Assembly (NCBI GenBank): GCA_023653055.1
Contig: JAMNXR010000007.1
Location: 1-64,000 of the forward strand
DNA: 64,000 nucleotides
Direction of reading: 5' to 3'
Source of the DNA: Burkholderiaceae bacterium
GTDB taxonomy: Bacteria > Pseudomonadota > Gammaproteobacteria > Burkholderiales > Burkholderiaceae_B
Below are positions 38,381 through 48,920 of this stretch, piece by piece. Position numbers and translations under genes: made by a program. Positions within the stretch are counted from its first letter, which is position 1. Every line of letters begins with the position of its first letter. A model generated the notes under the pieces. The model was not told the DNA's origin. It did no database searches and saw nothing but the letters and a program-made list of their open reading frames with translations.

Positions 38381-39912
38381 TATGCTTGCCCCGCAACGCG
38401 TTGATGCCAGTCCGTGACTTGCTGAAACTGATGGGCAACGGCCAACAGTCGCCCTTCGTCGAAATAGTTACCAATAATTTGCAAACCGATTGGCAAAGGT
38501 TTGCCGGAGGCACCTGGACCAAAACCGCAGGGAATTGACATGCCAGGCAAGCCTGCGAGGTTAAGACCCAAGGTGTAAATATCCGCCAGCCAATCGGCGG
38601 TCGGGTCATTTTGATTTTGCTCGATGGGTTGGGCGACCGTTGGTGTCACAGGTCCCATGATGACATCACAATGTTGAGTCAAGGCCGCTTGAAAATCATC
38701 CACAATCATGCGGCGTAAACGTTGCGCCTGCAAGTAGTAGGCATCGTAGTAACCGTGCGACAGGACATACGTGCCAATCAGAATGCGACGCTTGACCTCA
38801 GAGCCAAAGCCCTCTGCGCGCGAACGCGCAGTCATGTCTTCGAGATCCGAGTAAGACGCGCTGCGGTGTCCATAACGCACCCCGTCGTAGCGGGAAAGGT
38901 TGCTAGAGGCCTCCGCAGGCGCGATAACGTAATAAGCCGGTATGGAGAGCTCTGTACGTGGCAAGGAAATGTCGACACGTTGAGCGCCGAGCTTTTCAAA
39001 TTGTTGTAAAGCGGCCTCGATGGCTTGGGCGACATCGTTTGATAGGCCTTTTCCAAAGAATTCCTTTGGCACCCCAATCCGTAAGCCTTTGAGAGGCTGA
39101 GCGGCGTTAGCGCTAAAGCCGGCATCAGCGTGGTTGAATTCCGCACGGATACGGCCGGGTGCGTTGGGGACGCCTTTGCAGTGTTCTGCACTCGTGGAGT
39201 CTTTGTTGTCAAAGCCGCTCATGACATCCAGCAGGTCAACGAGGTCAAGGGCGCTACCGGCTAAAGGACCGGCTTGATCAAGGCTTGAGCCGTAGGCGAT
39301 CATGCCGTAGCGAGAAACGGCGCCGTAGGTGGGCTTGATGCCGCTGACGCCGCAGAGCGCCGCAGGTTGGCGGACCGAGCCACCGGTATCTGTACCCGTG
39401 GCGGCAATGACAAGTTTGGCGGCCACCGCTGCCGCTGAGGCGCCGGAGGAGCCGCCTGGAACAGCAGAGGCGTCCCAAGGGTTGTGTGTGGGGCCAAACA
39501 CCGAATGCTTATTGCCTGAGCCCATTGCAAATTCGTCGCAATTGAGTTTGCCGAGCGTGACGCAACCCGCTGCACGCAGCTGATGGACAACGGTGGCATC
39601 GAATGGGCTGGTGTAATCCTTAAGCATATTGCTGCCGGCTGTGCTGCGCCAACCTTGTGTCACAAAGACGTCTTTGTGCGCGATGGGGAGTCCGGTCAAG
39701 ATGTTGCCCGTACCTGCAGCCAGTATTGCGTCAGCTTGGCGTGCCTGGGCGAGTGTGAGCTCCGCATCCACGTGAACAAAAGCGTTTAGCGCAGATTGCG
39801 CCGCGATCTGCGTCAGGCAGTCTTGAGCGAGCTCAGTGGCGCTGAGCTGCTGCGTGGCCAACGCCTGGCTGAGGGCAGAAATACTAGGATAGTGCTGGAG
39901 GGCGTTGGTCAT
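38380..39912 (-). CDS. gatA: Glutamyl-tRNA(Gln) amidotransferase subunit A
   Basis: GatA is the amidase that releases ammonia from glutamine for the transamidation. The 510-residue protein shows the Ser-cisSer-Lys triad: K80 in [10 protein letters not shown]155 in [11 protein letters not shown] and S179 in [13 protein letters not shown] chose the ATG two bases after the gatC stop; a TTG nine bases upstream is in frame, but it would overlap gatC and sit too close to the AAAGG site. Confidence 0.96.
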   Translation of the reverse strand: MTNALQHYPSISALSQALATQQLSATELAQDCLTQIAAQSALNAFVHVDAELTLAQARQADAILAAGTGNILTGLPIAHKDVFVTQGWRSTAGSNMLKDYTSPFDATVVHQLRAAGCVTLGKLNCDEFAMGSGNKHSVFGPTHNPWDASAVPGGSSGASAAAVAAKLVIAATGTDTGGSVRQPAALCGVSGIKPTYGAVSRYGMIAYGSSLDQAGPLAGSALDLVDLLDVMSGFDNKDSTSAEHCKGVPNAPGRIRAEFNHADAGFSANAAQPLKGLRIGVPKEFFGKGLSNDVAQAIEAALQQFEKLGAQRVDISLPRTELSIPAYYVIAPAEASSNLSRYDGVRYGHRSASYSDLEDMTARSRAEGFGSEVKRRILIGTYVLSHGYYDAYYLQAQRLRRMIVDDFQAALTQHCDVIMGPVTPTVAQPIEQNQNDPTADWLADIYTLGLNLAGLPGMSIPCGFGPGASGKPLPIGLQIIGNYFDEGRLLAVAHQFQQVTDWHQRVAGQA

Positions 39913-39913
39913 C

Positions 39914-40222
39914 TTATTCAATTACCTTTGGAACCAAGAACAGACCCTCAGAGGCGCCCGGGGCATTCGCCATGAGCGCTGCGCGTTGTTCTGCAGAAGA
40001 AACTTCAGTGACCACATCCTCGCGCAGGCGCAAATGGATGTCTGAGACTGAGGCAAGCGGATGCGCCAAAGGTTCTACGCCTGCGGTGTCAACAGACTGG
40101 AGCGTTTCAATAATGCCGAGGATTTTGTTCAGGTCGGTCTGAGCCTGTGCCTGTTGATCCGGGGTCAAATGAAGCCTTGCCAGGCGGGCGATACGGGCGA
40201 CTTCTTGGTCGGTGAGGGCCAT
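39914..40222 (-). CDS. gatC: Aspartyl/glutamyl-tRNA amidotransferase subunit C
   Basis: GatC is a small subunit of 102 residues that wraps around GatA and GatB and stabilises the complex. The N-terminal [13 protein letters not shown] and the [25 protein letters not shown] segment are diagnostic. It opens the gatCAB operon, divergent from mreB across about 150 bases that include a TTATAAG/TATGAT AT-rich patch likely to hold the mreB promoter. Confidence 0.95.
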   Translation of the reverse strand: MALTDQEVARIARLARLHLTPDQQAQAQTDLNKILGIIETLQSVDTAGVEPLAHPLASVSDIHLRLREDVVTEVSSAEQRAALMANAPGASEGLFLVPKVIE

Positions 40223-40259
40223 AAGACAGGTTTAATCCATTTAGGGAGTCGGCCCGTGA

Positions 40260-41414
<1,155 letters not shown>

Positions 41415-41457
41415 TCAATCTGGCTTTTTAGTCCGGGTGGCTTGGTACTGAGCTCTG

Positions 41458-42375
41458 ATGCAACAACACGCCACCCTTCGACTTTTTCGGCGCGGCCCAG
41501 CGGCCGAAGTCACCTTAACCTTTTTGGTTCTTATCGCCATTGTCCTTCTGTTTACAGACGCAACATGGAGTAAAACCAATCCCGTCCGTCAGGCCGTTGC
41601 AACCGCGCTCTATCCCTTTCAGCGTGCAGTGATGTTCCCGCGTGACATGCTCACGATATTCAATGAGTGGGCGAATGCAGCGGCACTCATCAAGTCGGAA
41701 AACGAGGCCCTGCAACGCCAACGCATTGCGTTGGCACAAGTTTCTGCAAATGCTGCGTTGCTTTCGGCTGAAAACACGCAATTGAGGCGGTTGCTAGGCG
41801 TGCTTGAAACTGCGGTGGATCGGCCGACGGTTGTCGTTGAGGTTTTGTATGAGCCGGTCAATGCGTTCACCAGACGCATCGTGTTCAATAAGGGTAGCCG
41901 CGCAGGGATCGCCCATGGAATGCCTGTCATTGATGAAAGCGGTGTGGTGGGACAAATTACGCGCGTGACAGCGATGACCTCTGAGGCAGCGATGCTGACG
42001 GATGAGGTCGTGTCCATTCCTGTTCAGGTACTGCGCAACGGGTTGAGGTTAATTGCCTTTGGCTCAAGCTCTCCTGGAAAGGTTGAGGTCCGCTATTTTT
42101 CCTCAGATGCGGATATTCGTGAAGGCGATCAGCTTGTCACAAGTGGCGTCGGCGGGGTGTTTCCTGCGGGGCTGGCCGTGGGCCGCATTGATCACGTTGA
42201 GCGCAATCCTGCCTCCGGTTTTGCGCGAGCCGAAGCACAACCTGCCTCACATCCGGAACGTTATCGACATTTCTTGGTCTTACAAGTTCCGGTGGGTGAT
42301 GGCCTCACGTCATTGCCCTCAGCGGCTGCCAAATCATTGACGGAGCGCGCAGGTGCCAAAGATCAGACCAAGTAA
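41458..42375 (+). CDS. mreC: Rod-shape determining protein MreC
   Basis: MreC is a bitopic inner-membrane protein that activates PBP2 in the elongasome. The 305-residue protein has a short cytoplasmic tail, one membrane helix (about 20-37, VTLTFLVLIAIVLLF), a periplasmic coiled coil rich in Glu/Gln/Ala (75-115), and the two-barrel domain with NKGSRAGIAHGMPVIDESGVVGQ and SGVGGVFPAGLAVG. Its 3' end overlaps mreD by 23 bases. Confidence 0.95.
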   Translation: MQQHATLRLFRRGPAAEVTLTFLVLIAIVLLFTDATWSKTNPVRQAVATALYPFQRAVMFPRDMLTIFNEWANAAALIKSENEALQRQRIALAQVSANAALLSAENTQLRRLLGVLETAVDRPTVVVEVLYEPVNAFTRRIVFNKGSRAGIAHGMPVIDESGVVGQITRVTAMTSEAAMLTDEVVSIPVQVLRNGLRLIAFGSSSPGKVEVRYFSSDADIREGDQLVTSGVGGVFPAGLAVGRIDHVERNPASGFARAEAQPASHPERYRHFLVLQVPVGDGLTSLPSAAAKSLTERAGAKDQTK

Positions 42376-42910
42376 GCGACCGCCTATGCCGATGGCCCAT
42401 GCCGTGGGTCCCGAATCCCTCGACGCAACAATGGGGGCAGGTTATGTTTGGGCCACAATGCTGTTGGTCTGGATTTTGTCCTTGCTGCCTTGGAGAGTTT
42501 GGCATGCTGCACCAGAATTATTGCTAGTGGTGATTACCTTTTGGTCTCTTCGCGACTCAAGGCGCGTGGGGATGGTGGTGGCCTTTTTATTTGGCTTAAC
42601 ACTCGATGTGCACGATGTGGGTCCACTTGGCTTGCAGGCACTTTTATTTACCCTGACCGTTTATGGTGCACAGGCGATGCAACGCCGAGTATTGCGTTTT
42701 GATTTAATCCAGCAGGCTATTCATCTGCTCCCTATTTTTGTAGGGACTAAGTTGGTGGCGGTATTGATTGGTGCCTTTTTGGCAAGTGCATGGCCGGGCT
42801 GGTCTTGGTTACTAAGTGCCTTGTTGACTGCCGCGTGTTGGCCGCTTGTGAGCTGGCTACTTTTATTGCCTCAGCATCGTATGGATGATGCTGAAGGCGG
42901 CTCGGCTTGA
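42353..42910 (+). CDS. mreD: Rod-shape determining protein MreD
   Basis: MreD is a polytopic membrane partner of MreC. The 185-residue protein has five or so hydrophobic helices and the family segment GLTLDVHDVGPLGLQALLFTL. I chose the GTG with GGAG seven bases upstream, which overlaps mreC by 23 bases. An ATG 33 bases downstream gives a shorter N-terminus and lacks a good ribosome-binding site. Confidence 0.9.
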   Translation: MPKIRPSKRPPMPMAHAVGPESLDATMGAGYVWATMLLVWILSLLPWRVWHAAPELLLVVITFWSLRDSRRVGMVVAFLFGLTLDVHDVGPLGLQALLFTLTVYGAQAMQRRVLRFDLIQQAIHLLPIFVGTKLVAVLIGAFLASAWPGWSWLLSALLTAACWPLVSWLLLLPQHRMDDAEGGSA

Positions 42911-42922
42911 GTCTGAGACACT

Positions 42923-44791
42923 ATGTTTGACTTCAAGCAAACAGAGCAACACCAAAAGCGGCGTTTTTTGCTGAGAGTCGTTGTGGCAGGCTTGCTTGCA
43001 GTAGCGTGCTTCGGTTTGCTGGGTTGGCGGTTTTGGGTGTTACAGGTGGAGCGGCATGAAAGCCTTGCGGCCCGTGCAGAAAATAACCGTATTGCCGTGC
43101 TGCCCATTCCTCCGCGACGCGGCGATATTGTGGATCGTAATGGCGAGGTGTTGGCGCGCAATTATTTGAGCTATACCCTCGAAGTGGTGCCAGGCCGCGC
43201 AGGCAATCTTGATGAGATGTTGAGTCGTTTGACACCGATTGTCTATGTGAGTAGCGCGGATCAGCGACGCTTTAAGCGCCGTGTCGGTGAGTCTGGGCGA
43301 TATGCAAACATTGTCTTGAGAAATAATCTCAACGAAACTGAAGCGGCCTGGTTTTCTGCGCACTCCTTGCGTTTCCCAGGCGTTGAGTTGCGTGCCCGCT
43401 GGGTGCGTGAGTACCCACAAGGCAAAGCTGCCGGTCATGTGGTGGGTTATGTGGGCCGGATATCTGAGTCTGATGTCACGATGCTCGAAAATAAGGGCGA
43501 GCTGGGTAATTATCGGGGCACCGATATCATTGGTAAAAAAGGGATTGAAAAAACCTACGAGACCGCACTGCATGGCAAAACTGGTTTTGAGGAGGTTGAG
43601 GTCACTGCACGTGGAAAACCTGTGCGCCGGCTTCGCAAAGTGGATCCCACGCCAGGCTCAAACCTCGTGCTGTCCCTTGATATGGAGCTCCAGCGGATCG
43701 CAGAAGAGGCTTTCAAAGATCAGCGAGGCGCCTTGGTTGCGATTGAGCCCTCCACCGGTGATGTATTGGCTTTCGTTTCTCAGCCTTCCTATGATCCCAA
43801 CTTATTTATCGATGGCATTGATGTTGAAAGTTGGAGACGCCTAAACGAGTCGCCGGATCATCCCTTGATTAACCGTCCTGTGTACGGAACGTATCCCATT
43901 GGTTCTACCTATAAGCCTTTTGTCGCGTTGGCGGCCTTAGAGCTGAATAAGCGACGGGCTGCAGATCGGATTCATGATCCAGGCTACTTTGAGTTTGGCG
44001 GTCAAAAATTCCGCAATGCGGGGTCAACGTATTTTGGATCAATCGATATGCACCAAGCATTGGTGGTTTCGTCTGACACGTATTTTTATTCATTAGCGCC
44101 CGAAATTGGTGTCAATGCATTACACGATTTTATGAAACCGTTTGGGTTTGGTCAGATCACGGGCATCGACATCGAAGGTGAGCGCAGAGGTGTGCTGCCT
44201 TCGACAGAGTGGAAACGCAATGCCTATAAAAAACGTGAACAGCAGCGTTGGTTTGCAGGAGAAACGATTTCTGTTGCCGTGGGGCAGGGGTACAACTCGT
44301 TTACGTTGATGCAGTTGGCTCAGGCAACCGCTGTGTTGGCGAATGACGGGACCTATATGCAACCGCATTTGGTGCGGGCGATTAAAAATCCAACGACTGG
44401 CGACGAGCGTCTCACCGTAGCAGAAGCCTCGCATCGTATCCCGTTGAAGCCTGAAAATATCCAGGCAGTCAAGCGTGCGCTTGCGGATGTCACGGTCATT
44501 GGTACAGCGCGCCAAGCGTTTGTGGGTGCGCCTTACCAAACTGCCGGTAAAACCGGGACTGCTCAGGTGTACAGTTTGCGGGGAGGGCAATATCAAAGTA
44601 GTGCCATTGATGAGCGCTTACGCGATCACGCTTTATTTATGGCTTTTGCCCCACTCAAAGATCCCAAAATTGCAATTGCTGTTTTGGTTGAAAACGCAGG
44701 CTGGGGAGGCAGCGTGGCGGCACCCATTGCACGCAAAGTCTTTGATCAATGGTTGTTACGCAATCCTAAGGGAGGCGTCGCACCAAGATGA
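42923..44791 (+). CDS. mrdA: Penicillin-binding protein 2 (elongasome transpeptidase)
   Basis: PBP2 cross-links side-wall peptidoglycan and activates RodA. The 622-residue protein has one membrane helix (about 18-40), the pedestal domain starting RRGDIVDRNGEVLARN, and a C-terminal transpeptidase with the nucleophile S328 in STYK, SSD at 383-385 and KTG at 543-545. All catalytic motifs are intact. It lies 12 bases after mreD and overlaps mrdB by four bases (ATGA). Confidence 0.97.
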   Translation: MFDFKQTEQHQKRRFLLRVVVAGLLAVACFGLLGWRFWVLQVERHESLAARAENNRIAVLPIPPRRGDIVDRNGEVLARNYLSYTLEVVPGRAGNLDEMLSRLTPIVYVSSADQRRFKRRVGESGRYANIVLRNNLNETEAAWFSAHSLRFPGVELRARWVREYPQGKAAGHVVGYVGRISESDVTMLENKGELGNYRGTDIIGKKGIEKTYETALHGKTGFEEVEVTARGKPVRRLRKVDPTPGSNLVLSLDMELQRIAEEAFKDQRGALVAIEPSTGDVLAFVSQPSYDPNLFIDGIDVESWRRLNESPDHPLINRPVYGTYPIGSTYKPFVALAALELNKRRAADRIHDPGYFEFGGQKFRNAGSTYFGSIDMHQALVVSSDTYFYSLAPEIGVNALHDFMKPFGFGQITGIDIEGERRGVLPSTEWKRNAYKKREQQRWFAGETISVAVGQGYNSFTLMQLAQATAVLANDGTYMQPHLVRAIKNPTTGDERLTVAEASHRIPLKPENIQAVKRALADVTVIGTARQAFVGAPYQTAGKTGTAQVYSLRGGQYQSSAIDERLRDHALFMAFAPLKDPKIAIAVLVENAGWGGSVAAPIARKVFDQWLLRNPKGGVAPR

Positions 44792-45927
44792 AATTACTCT
44801 TTAAATTTCTCCTGCGCGGCGTCACAGCCTTTGATTGGCCACTCATGATTGTGCTCATCCTCTTGGGTGCGACTGGGTTGTTAGTGATGCACTCTGCGGT
44901 GGGTGGCACGGACTGGCGGTATGCCGATCATTTGCGTAATTTACTCATTGGGCTGGCTGTCATGTGGGTCGTGGCGATGGTGCCTTTTCAATATATTTTG
45001 AAATTCGCCGTGCCGTTTTATGTGCTGGGCGTGGTGCTGCTGTTAGGGGTAGAGTTTTTTGGTCATACCAGCAAAGGCGCCACACGCTGGCTCAATCTCG
45101 GTTTTATTCGGATACAGCCCTCTGAAATGCTCAAAATCGCAGTGCCTTTAATGCTTGCTTGGTACTTTCACAAGCGGGAAAGCTCTTTGCGGTTTTATGA
45201 TTTTTTTGCCGCAGGTGCATTACTGTTCATCCCGTTTGTATTGATTGTGAAACAGCCTGACCTCGGGACTGCATTATTGGTCTTTGGCGCAGGATTTTGT
45301 GTGATTTATTTTGCGGGTCTGTCTTTCAAATTGCTGGCCCCCATCATGATTGCAGTCGTGGTGGGTATTGGTGGCATCATCATGTATCAAAAGGATTTGT
45401 GCCAGGAGGGAACCGATTGGGTCGTATTGCATGACTACCAAAAGCATCGCGTATGCACGCTACTGGATCCAAATAACGATCCCTTGGGCAAAGGATTTCA
45501 TACGATTCAGTCCACGATCGCTGTGGGTTCAGGCGGCGTCTATGGCAAGGGTTACATGAGTGGAACCCAGACGCATTTAGACTTCATTCCCGAGCGTACA
45601 ACGGACTTTATTTTTGCGGTGTTTGCGGAAGAGTTCGGCTTGTACGGCGGCGTGACGTTATTACTCTTGTATTTACTGCTAATTTTTAGAGGGCTCTCGA
45701 TCGCCATTCGGGCGCCGACCCATGGTAGCCGCTTGCTCGCGGGTGCGCTCACCACGGTGTTATTTGTCTATGTGTTCGTCAACATCGGAATGGTCACGGG
45801 TTTGCTGCCTGTCGTGGGCGTGCCCTTACCCTTACTCAGTTATGGGGGTACGGCGTTAGTGACGATTGGCATTGCTTGCGGCATGCTGATGAGCATTAGC
45901 CACTATCGTTCGGACAGCGAGCCTTAA
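44788..45927 (+). CDS. mrdB: Peptidoglycan glycosyltransferase RodA
   Basis: RodA is the SEDS-family enzyme that polymerises lipid II with PBP2. The 379-residue protein has about ten membrane helices, the catalytic-region WLNLGFIRIQPSEMLKIAVPL, the KQPDLGTALL segment containing the essential Asp, and the C-terminal NIGMVTGLLPVVGVPLPLLSYGG signature. Start overlaps the mrdA stop. Convergent with mutY, no terminator seen between. Confidence 0.97.
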   Translation: MKLLFKFLLRGVTAFDWPLMIVLILLGATGLLVMHSAVGGTDWRYADHLRNLLIGLAVMWVVAMVPFQYILKFAVPFYVLGVVLLLGVEFFGHTSKGATRWLNLGFIRIQPSEMLKIAVPLMLAWYFHKRESSLRFYDFFAAGALLFIPFVLIVKQPDLGTALLVFGAGFCVIYFAGLSFKLLAPIMIAVVVGIGGIIMYQKDLCQEGTDWVVLHDYQKHRVCTLLDPNNDPLGKGFHTIQSTIAVGSGGVYGKGYMSGTQTHLDFIPERTTDFIFAVFAEEFGLYGGVTLLLLYLLLIFRGLSIAIRAPTHGSRLLAGALTTVLFVYVFVNIGMVTGLLPVVGVPLPLLSYGGTALVTIGIACGMLMSISHYRSDSEP

Positions 45928-45983
45928 TTACCAAGCGCTGCTGAGTCTGAGTATTCTTTGTCGCGCTTGTGCGGACGCCGTCT

Positions 45984-47060
45984 CTATTTCAGCAGTTGAT
46001 CTGCCCTGAGTCCGTCCAGTAATTTGCGAACGGGGGCGGGTAGGCCAAGTGCATCGAGTTGTTCAACGTGTATCCAGCGCCGTGCACTAGAGGTGAGATC
46101 CGAGGAAGCGCGATTGGCTGTAGCGTAGGCGAGCAGGGGCGTAATGGTCAGTCGATAGTGTGTAAAGACATGCAGAAAGGGCGACAGCTTTTGTACTTTT
46201 TTGGGTTGAAAGCCTAGTGTTTGACAGGCATGTTCGGCGGTGTCGGTTGCTTCAAACTCAGGCAGGCTCCACAACCCACCCCAGATTCCGGTTTCAGGTC
46301 TGAGCTCTAACAGCACACGGCTGTCTTGGCAGGCCACCATCATCCCTATTGTGCGTTCAGGCAAAATTTTGCGTTCTCGTGGCCAGGGCAACTCTTCAGT
46401 CCGGCCTGTACGGCGGGCGAGACAACCCTTTTCGATGGGGCACTCTGTGCAGCGAGGGCGACTTCGAGTGCAAAGTGTGGCACCAAGATCCATTTGACCC
46501 TGCGTGTAACGCGCCATTGCCTCGACGTCGGTCGCACAGGTTTTTATAGAAGGAAGTTCTTGACGGGCAAGCTGCCAAAGTTGCATTTCTGTGGCGCGTC
46601 GGCTGGGGTCGCCTTCGACCGCGAAATATCTGGCAAAGACGCGTTTGACGTTGCCGTCCATAATCGCTGCGCGTTCACCAAAACAAAAAGAGGCAATGGC
46701 AGCAGCCGTTGAGGGCCCAATTCCTGGTAGCGTGGCGAGACTGGCCGCGTCCTGCGGAAAACATCCGCTCCAGTCTGTCATGACGCGTTTTGCGCATGCG
46801 TGAAGATTGCGTGCGCGCGCGTAGTAACCAAGGCCTGCCCACTGTGCCATCACAGCTTCTGGCGTTGCCAAGGCAAGCTGCTTGACATCTGGAAAGTGTT
46901 TTAAAAAGCGTTGGTAATACTCGATCACCGCACTGACTTGCGTTTGCTGCAGCATGATTTCGGAGAGCCAAACGCGGTAAGGGTCGCGCGTGTTTTGCCA
47001 CGGCAAGTCATGACGACCATGTGTGCGTTGCCACGCAATCACTCTGTTGGCAAGTTTCAT
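45984..47060 (-). CDS. mutY: A/G-specific adenine DNA glycosylase
   Basis: MutY removes adenine mispaired with 8-oxoguanine. The 358-residue protein has the helix-hairpin-helix LPGIGPSTAAAI (111-122), catalytic E34 (SEIMLQQTQV) and D135 (MDGNVKR), the 4Fe-4S ligands C197, C204, C207 and C213, and a C-terminal NUDIX-like domain for 8-oxoguanine recognition. I chose the ATG giving MKLANRVIAWQ; a longer start 51 bases upstream would overlap ftsX and adds no conserved residues. No strong ribosome-binding site is visible for either. Confidence 0.94.
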   Translation of the reverse strand: MKLANRVIAWQRTHGRHDLPWQNTRDPYRVWLSEIMLQQTQVSAVIEYYQRFLKHFPDVKQLALATPEAVMAQWAGLGYYARARNLHACAKRVMTDWSGCFPQDAASLATLPGIGPSTAAAIASFCFGERAAIMDGNVKRVFARYFAVEGDPSRRATEMQLWQLARQELPSIKTCATDVEAMARYTQGQMDLGATLCTRSRPRCTECPIEKGCLARRTGRTEELPWPRERKILPERTIGMMVACQDSRVLLELRPETGIWGGLWSLPEFEATDTAEHACQTLGFQPKKVQKLSPFLHVFTHYRLTITPLLAYATANRASSDLTSSARRWIHVEQLDALGLPAPVRKLLDGLRADQLLK

Positions 47061-47080
47061 GAGGCGAGGCGTTGAAATAG

Positions 47081-47989
47081 TTAGAAACGCGTGTTGCGTT
47101 GCACGGACCATCTGGCTGAGAGCGCGCCAAGTGCCGCTACAAATATGACGCAGGCAGTCAGGACAAGTGGCGTCGGGAGTGTAAGCGCAAATTCTGCATC
47201 ATACGTACGTGCAAGAGAAGCAAGCGCATCGTTGAGTGGCGTAAGTGCTAGGCGAGCAATACCCAGACTGATCAGTGCTGCGAGTGTGCAGGTCACCGCA
47301 CCCAGGTATAAAAAAGGCCGCCGTACAAAAGATTCTGTTGCACCCACCAAGCGCGCCACACCAATTTCCTCTCGTTGAGAAAGCGCTTGCATGCGGACGG
47401 TGTTGAAGACTGTCGCGAGCACCACCAGCATGACGCTCATTGCGAGCAGTAAGAGACCAATCCGTCCAAAGCGCAAGAGCGCCTCCAAGCGTTGTACCCA
47501 TGCGCTGTCCAACTGCACTAAATCGACACCCTGCCATTTACGCAAAATGTTCGCCAATAGATCTGCGCGCTTAGCGAGGTCATCTCCAGGCGCCAGTTCG
47601 ATCACGATGGCATCAGGAAGTGGATTGACGGGCAGCACTTTTAAAGCTTGTTCCCACGCAGGATTTGCCCGCAGATCCTCTAGCGCGTGTTGTTTTGTAA
47701 TGACGCGTACTTTCACGACTTGCTCTGCATGCTCAACGCGAATCCTGCGCGCCAGCTGTTCGGCAGCGGTGGAGGCCGCATCGGTTTTTAGAAAAACAGT
47801 AAGCTCAGGTGTCACTGAAACCTGTTTAGCAACGGGTTCAATCGAAATGAGAAAAGTGGCGCCAAGCAAGGGCAGTGCCAGAGCGAGGGCGATGACGCAT
47901 AGATTCGTTAAAGAGGAGATCGGCTGCGCGAGCAGTCGTCTCAGGGTGACTGTGATGGCATAGCGGTGCTGTCTGAGCAAGCTTTTCAT
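47081..47989 (-). CDS. ftsX: Cell division protein FtsX
   Basis: FtsX is the membrane part of the FtsEX complex that activates septal amidases through EnvC-type proteins. The 302-residue protein has a short cytoplasmic start, a first helix (about 28-48), a periplasmic domain up to about 165, and three more C-terminal helices. The SQREEIGVARLVGATESFVRRPFLYLG loop is the family signature. Its ATG shares a base with the ftsE stop codon. Confidence 0.95.
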   Translation of the reverse strand: MKSLLRQHRYAITVTLRRLLAQPISSLTNLCVIALALALPLLGATFLISIEPVAKQVSVTPELTVFLKTDAASTAAEQLARRIRVEHAEQVVKVRVITKQHALEDLRANPAWEQALKVLPVNPLPDAIVIELAPGDDLAKRADLLANILRKWQGVDLVQLDSAWVQRLEALLRFGRIGLLLLAMSVMLVVLATVFNTVRMQALSQREEIGVARLVGATESFVRRPFLYLGAVTCTLAALISLGIARLALTPLNDALASLARTYDAEFALTLPTPLVLTACVIFVAALGALSARWSVQRNTRF

Positions 47990-48723
47990 TAAAGGGCTCC
48001 ACCGATGCTTGGTTCGATGTGTCCTGATACAGAGGTTTGAACCGGTGCAGAGGCGGAGCGTCTCGCCGCAGAATCGGCAAATTTGCCTGGTTCAACTTTG
48101 AAGGCACGGGTGGCGAATTCGGCCATCAGTTCATCATCATGAGAGGCAATCACAGTGGTCACGCCCACACGGTTAAAGTCTTTGAAAACTGACATGATGC
48201 GACGGGCTGTGTCTTTGTCGAGGCTGGCAGTGGGCTCATCAGCAATCAAAATAGCGGGCCGGTTCACAATCGCACGTGCAATGGCCAAGCGTTGCTGCTC
48301 TCCACCAGAAAGCTCGATGGGTGGAACGTTTTCCTTGCTGCTGAGGCCCACTTTTTCAAGCGCGGCCCGAGCCCGGGCGCGGGCTACCTCGGAAGCGAGT
48401 CCTGTCACGGTCAAAGGTAACAAGACGTTTTCAATGGCACTGCGATCATAAAGAAGGTGTGTGTCCTGCAAAATCACACCCACAGAGCGTCTCAAGTAAG
48501 GTCTGGCGCGAGCGGAAAGCTGTTCGAGTTTATGACCATTGACCTGAATCGACCCCCGACTAGGGGGCTCCAGCCCGCCAATAAGCTTTAAAAGCGTTGA
48601 TTTGCCTGCGCCGGACGGACCCGCGACGTAAACAAACTCCCCGGCGGCAACCCGAAAAGAAATATCGGCCAAGATATTGCGTCCTTGGCCATAGGATTTG
48701 AATACATGCTGAAATTCGATCAT
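47989..48723 (-). CDS. ftsE: Cell division ATP-binding protein FtsE
   Basis: FtsE is the ABC ATPase partner of FtsX at the septum. The 244-residue protein has Walker A GPSGAGKST (35-43), the Q-loop in VILQDTHLL, signature LSGGEQQRLAIAR, Walker B ILIADEPTASLD, and the H-loop in IASHDDELM. It is about 20 residues longer than the usual 222, with a C-terminal Ser/Ala-rich tail (from about 222) of unknown role. It leads the ftsE-ftsX-mutY run. Confidence 0.94.
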   Translation of the reverse strand: MIEFQHVFKSYGQGRNILADISFRVAAGEFVYVAGPSGAGKSTLLKLIGGLEPPSRGSIQVNGHKLEQLSARARPYLRRSVGVILQDTHLLYDRSAIENVLLPLTVTGLASEVARARARAALEKVGLSSKENVPPIELSGGEQQRLAIARAIVNRPAILIADEPTASLDKDTARRIMSVFKDFNRVGVTTVIASHDDELMAEFATRAFKVEPGKFADSAARRSASAPVQTSVSGHIEPSIGGAL

Positions 48724-48795
48724 GGCGTCACATAGGTTTTCCCTAATGATAACCTTGCCTGTGGGGAAATGAATAAGCTAATGACTGAGGAGTGA

Positions 48796-48827
48796 TTGAC
48801 TGCGAGGGATTTCCCCCATACAGTCAA
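48796..48827 (+). promoter_or_regulatory. Candidate promoter of the amino-acid ABC operon inside an inverted repeat
   Basis: TTGACT (48796-48801) and TACAGT (48819-48824) are spaced by 17 bases, a good sigma-70 layout. The boxes lie in a 7-base inverted repeat, TTGACTG (48796-48802) and CAGTCAA (48821-48827). A GGGATTTCCC half-dyad lies in the spacer. The region is about 100 bases before the binding-protein gene. Confidence 0.5.
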
Positions 48828-48920
48828 GTTGTATGTAGGGCTAACATTGGTACCTTGCATGAATAGACCTGCGGTTAGCTCTTTGGCTGCCGTTCCCTTT
48901 GGTATTTCGGAGATCGAGTA

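Noticed and set aside
45928-45983. Terminator between mrdB and mutY
   Set aside because: No stem with a T-run in the 56-base convergent gap.
48841-48920. Sigma-54 promoter ahead of the amino-acid transporter
   Set aside because: GG and GC pairs are present (TTGGTACCTTGCAT), but the spacing is six rather than ten bases.
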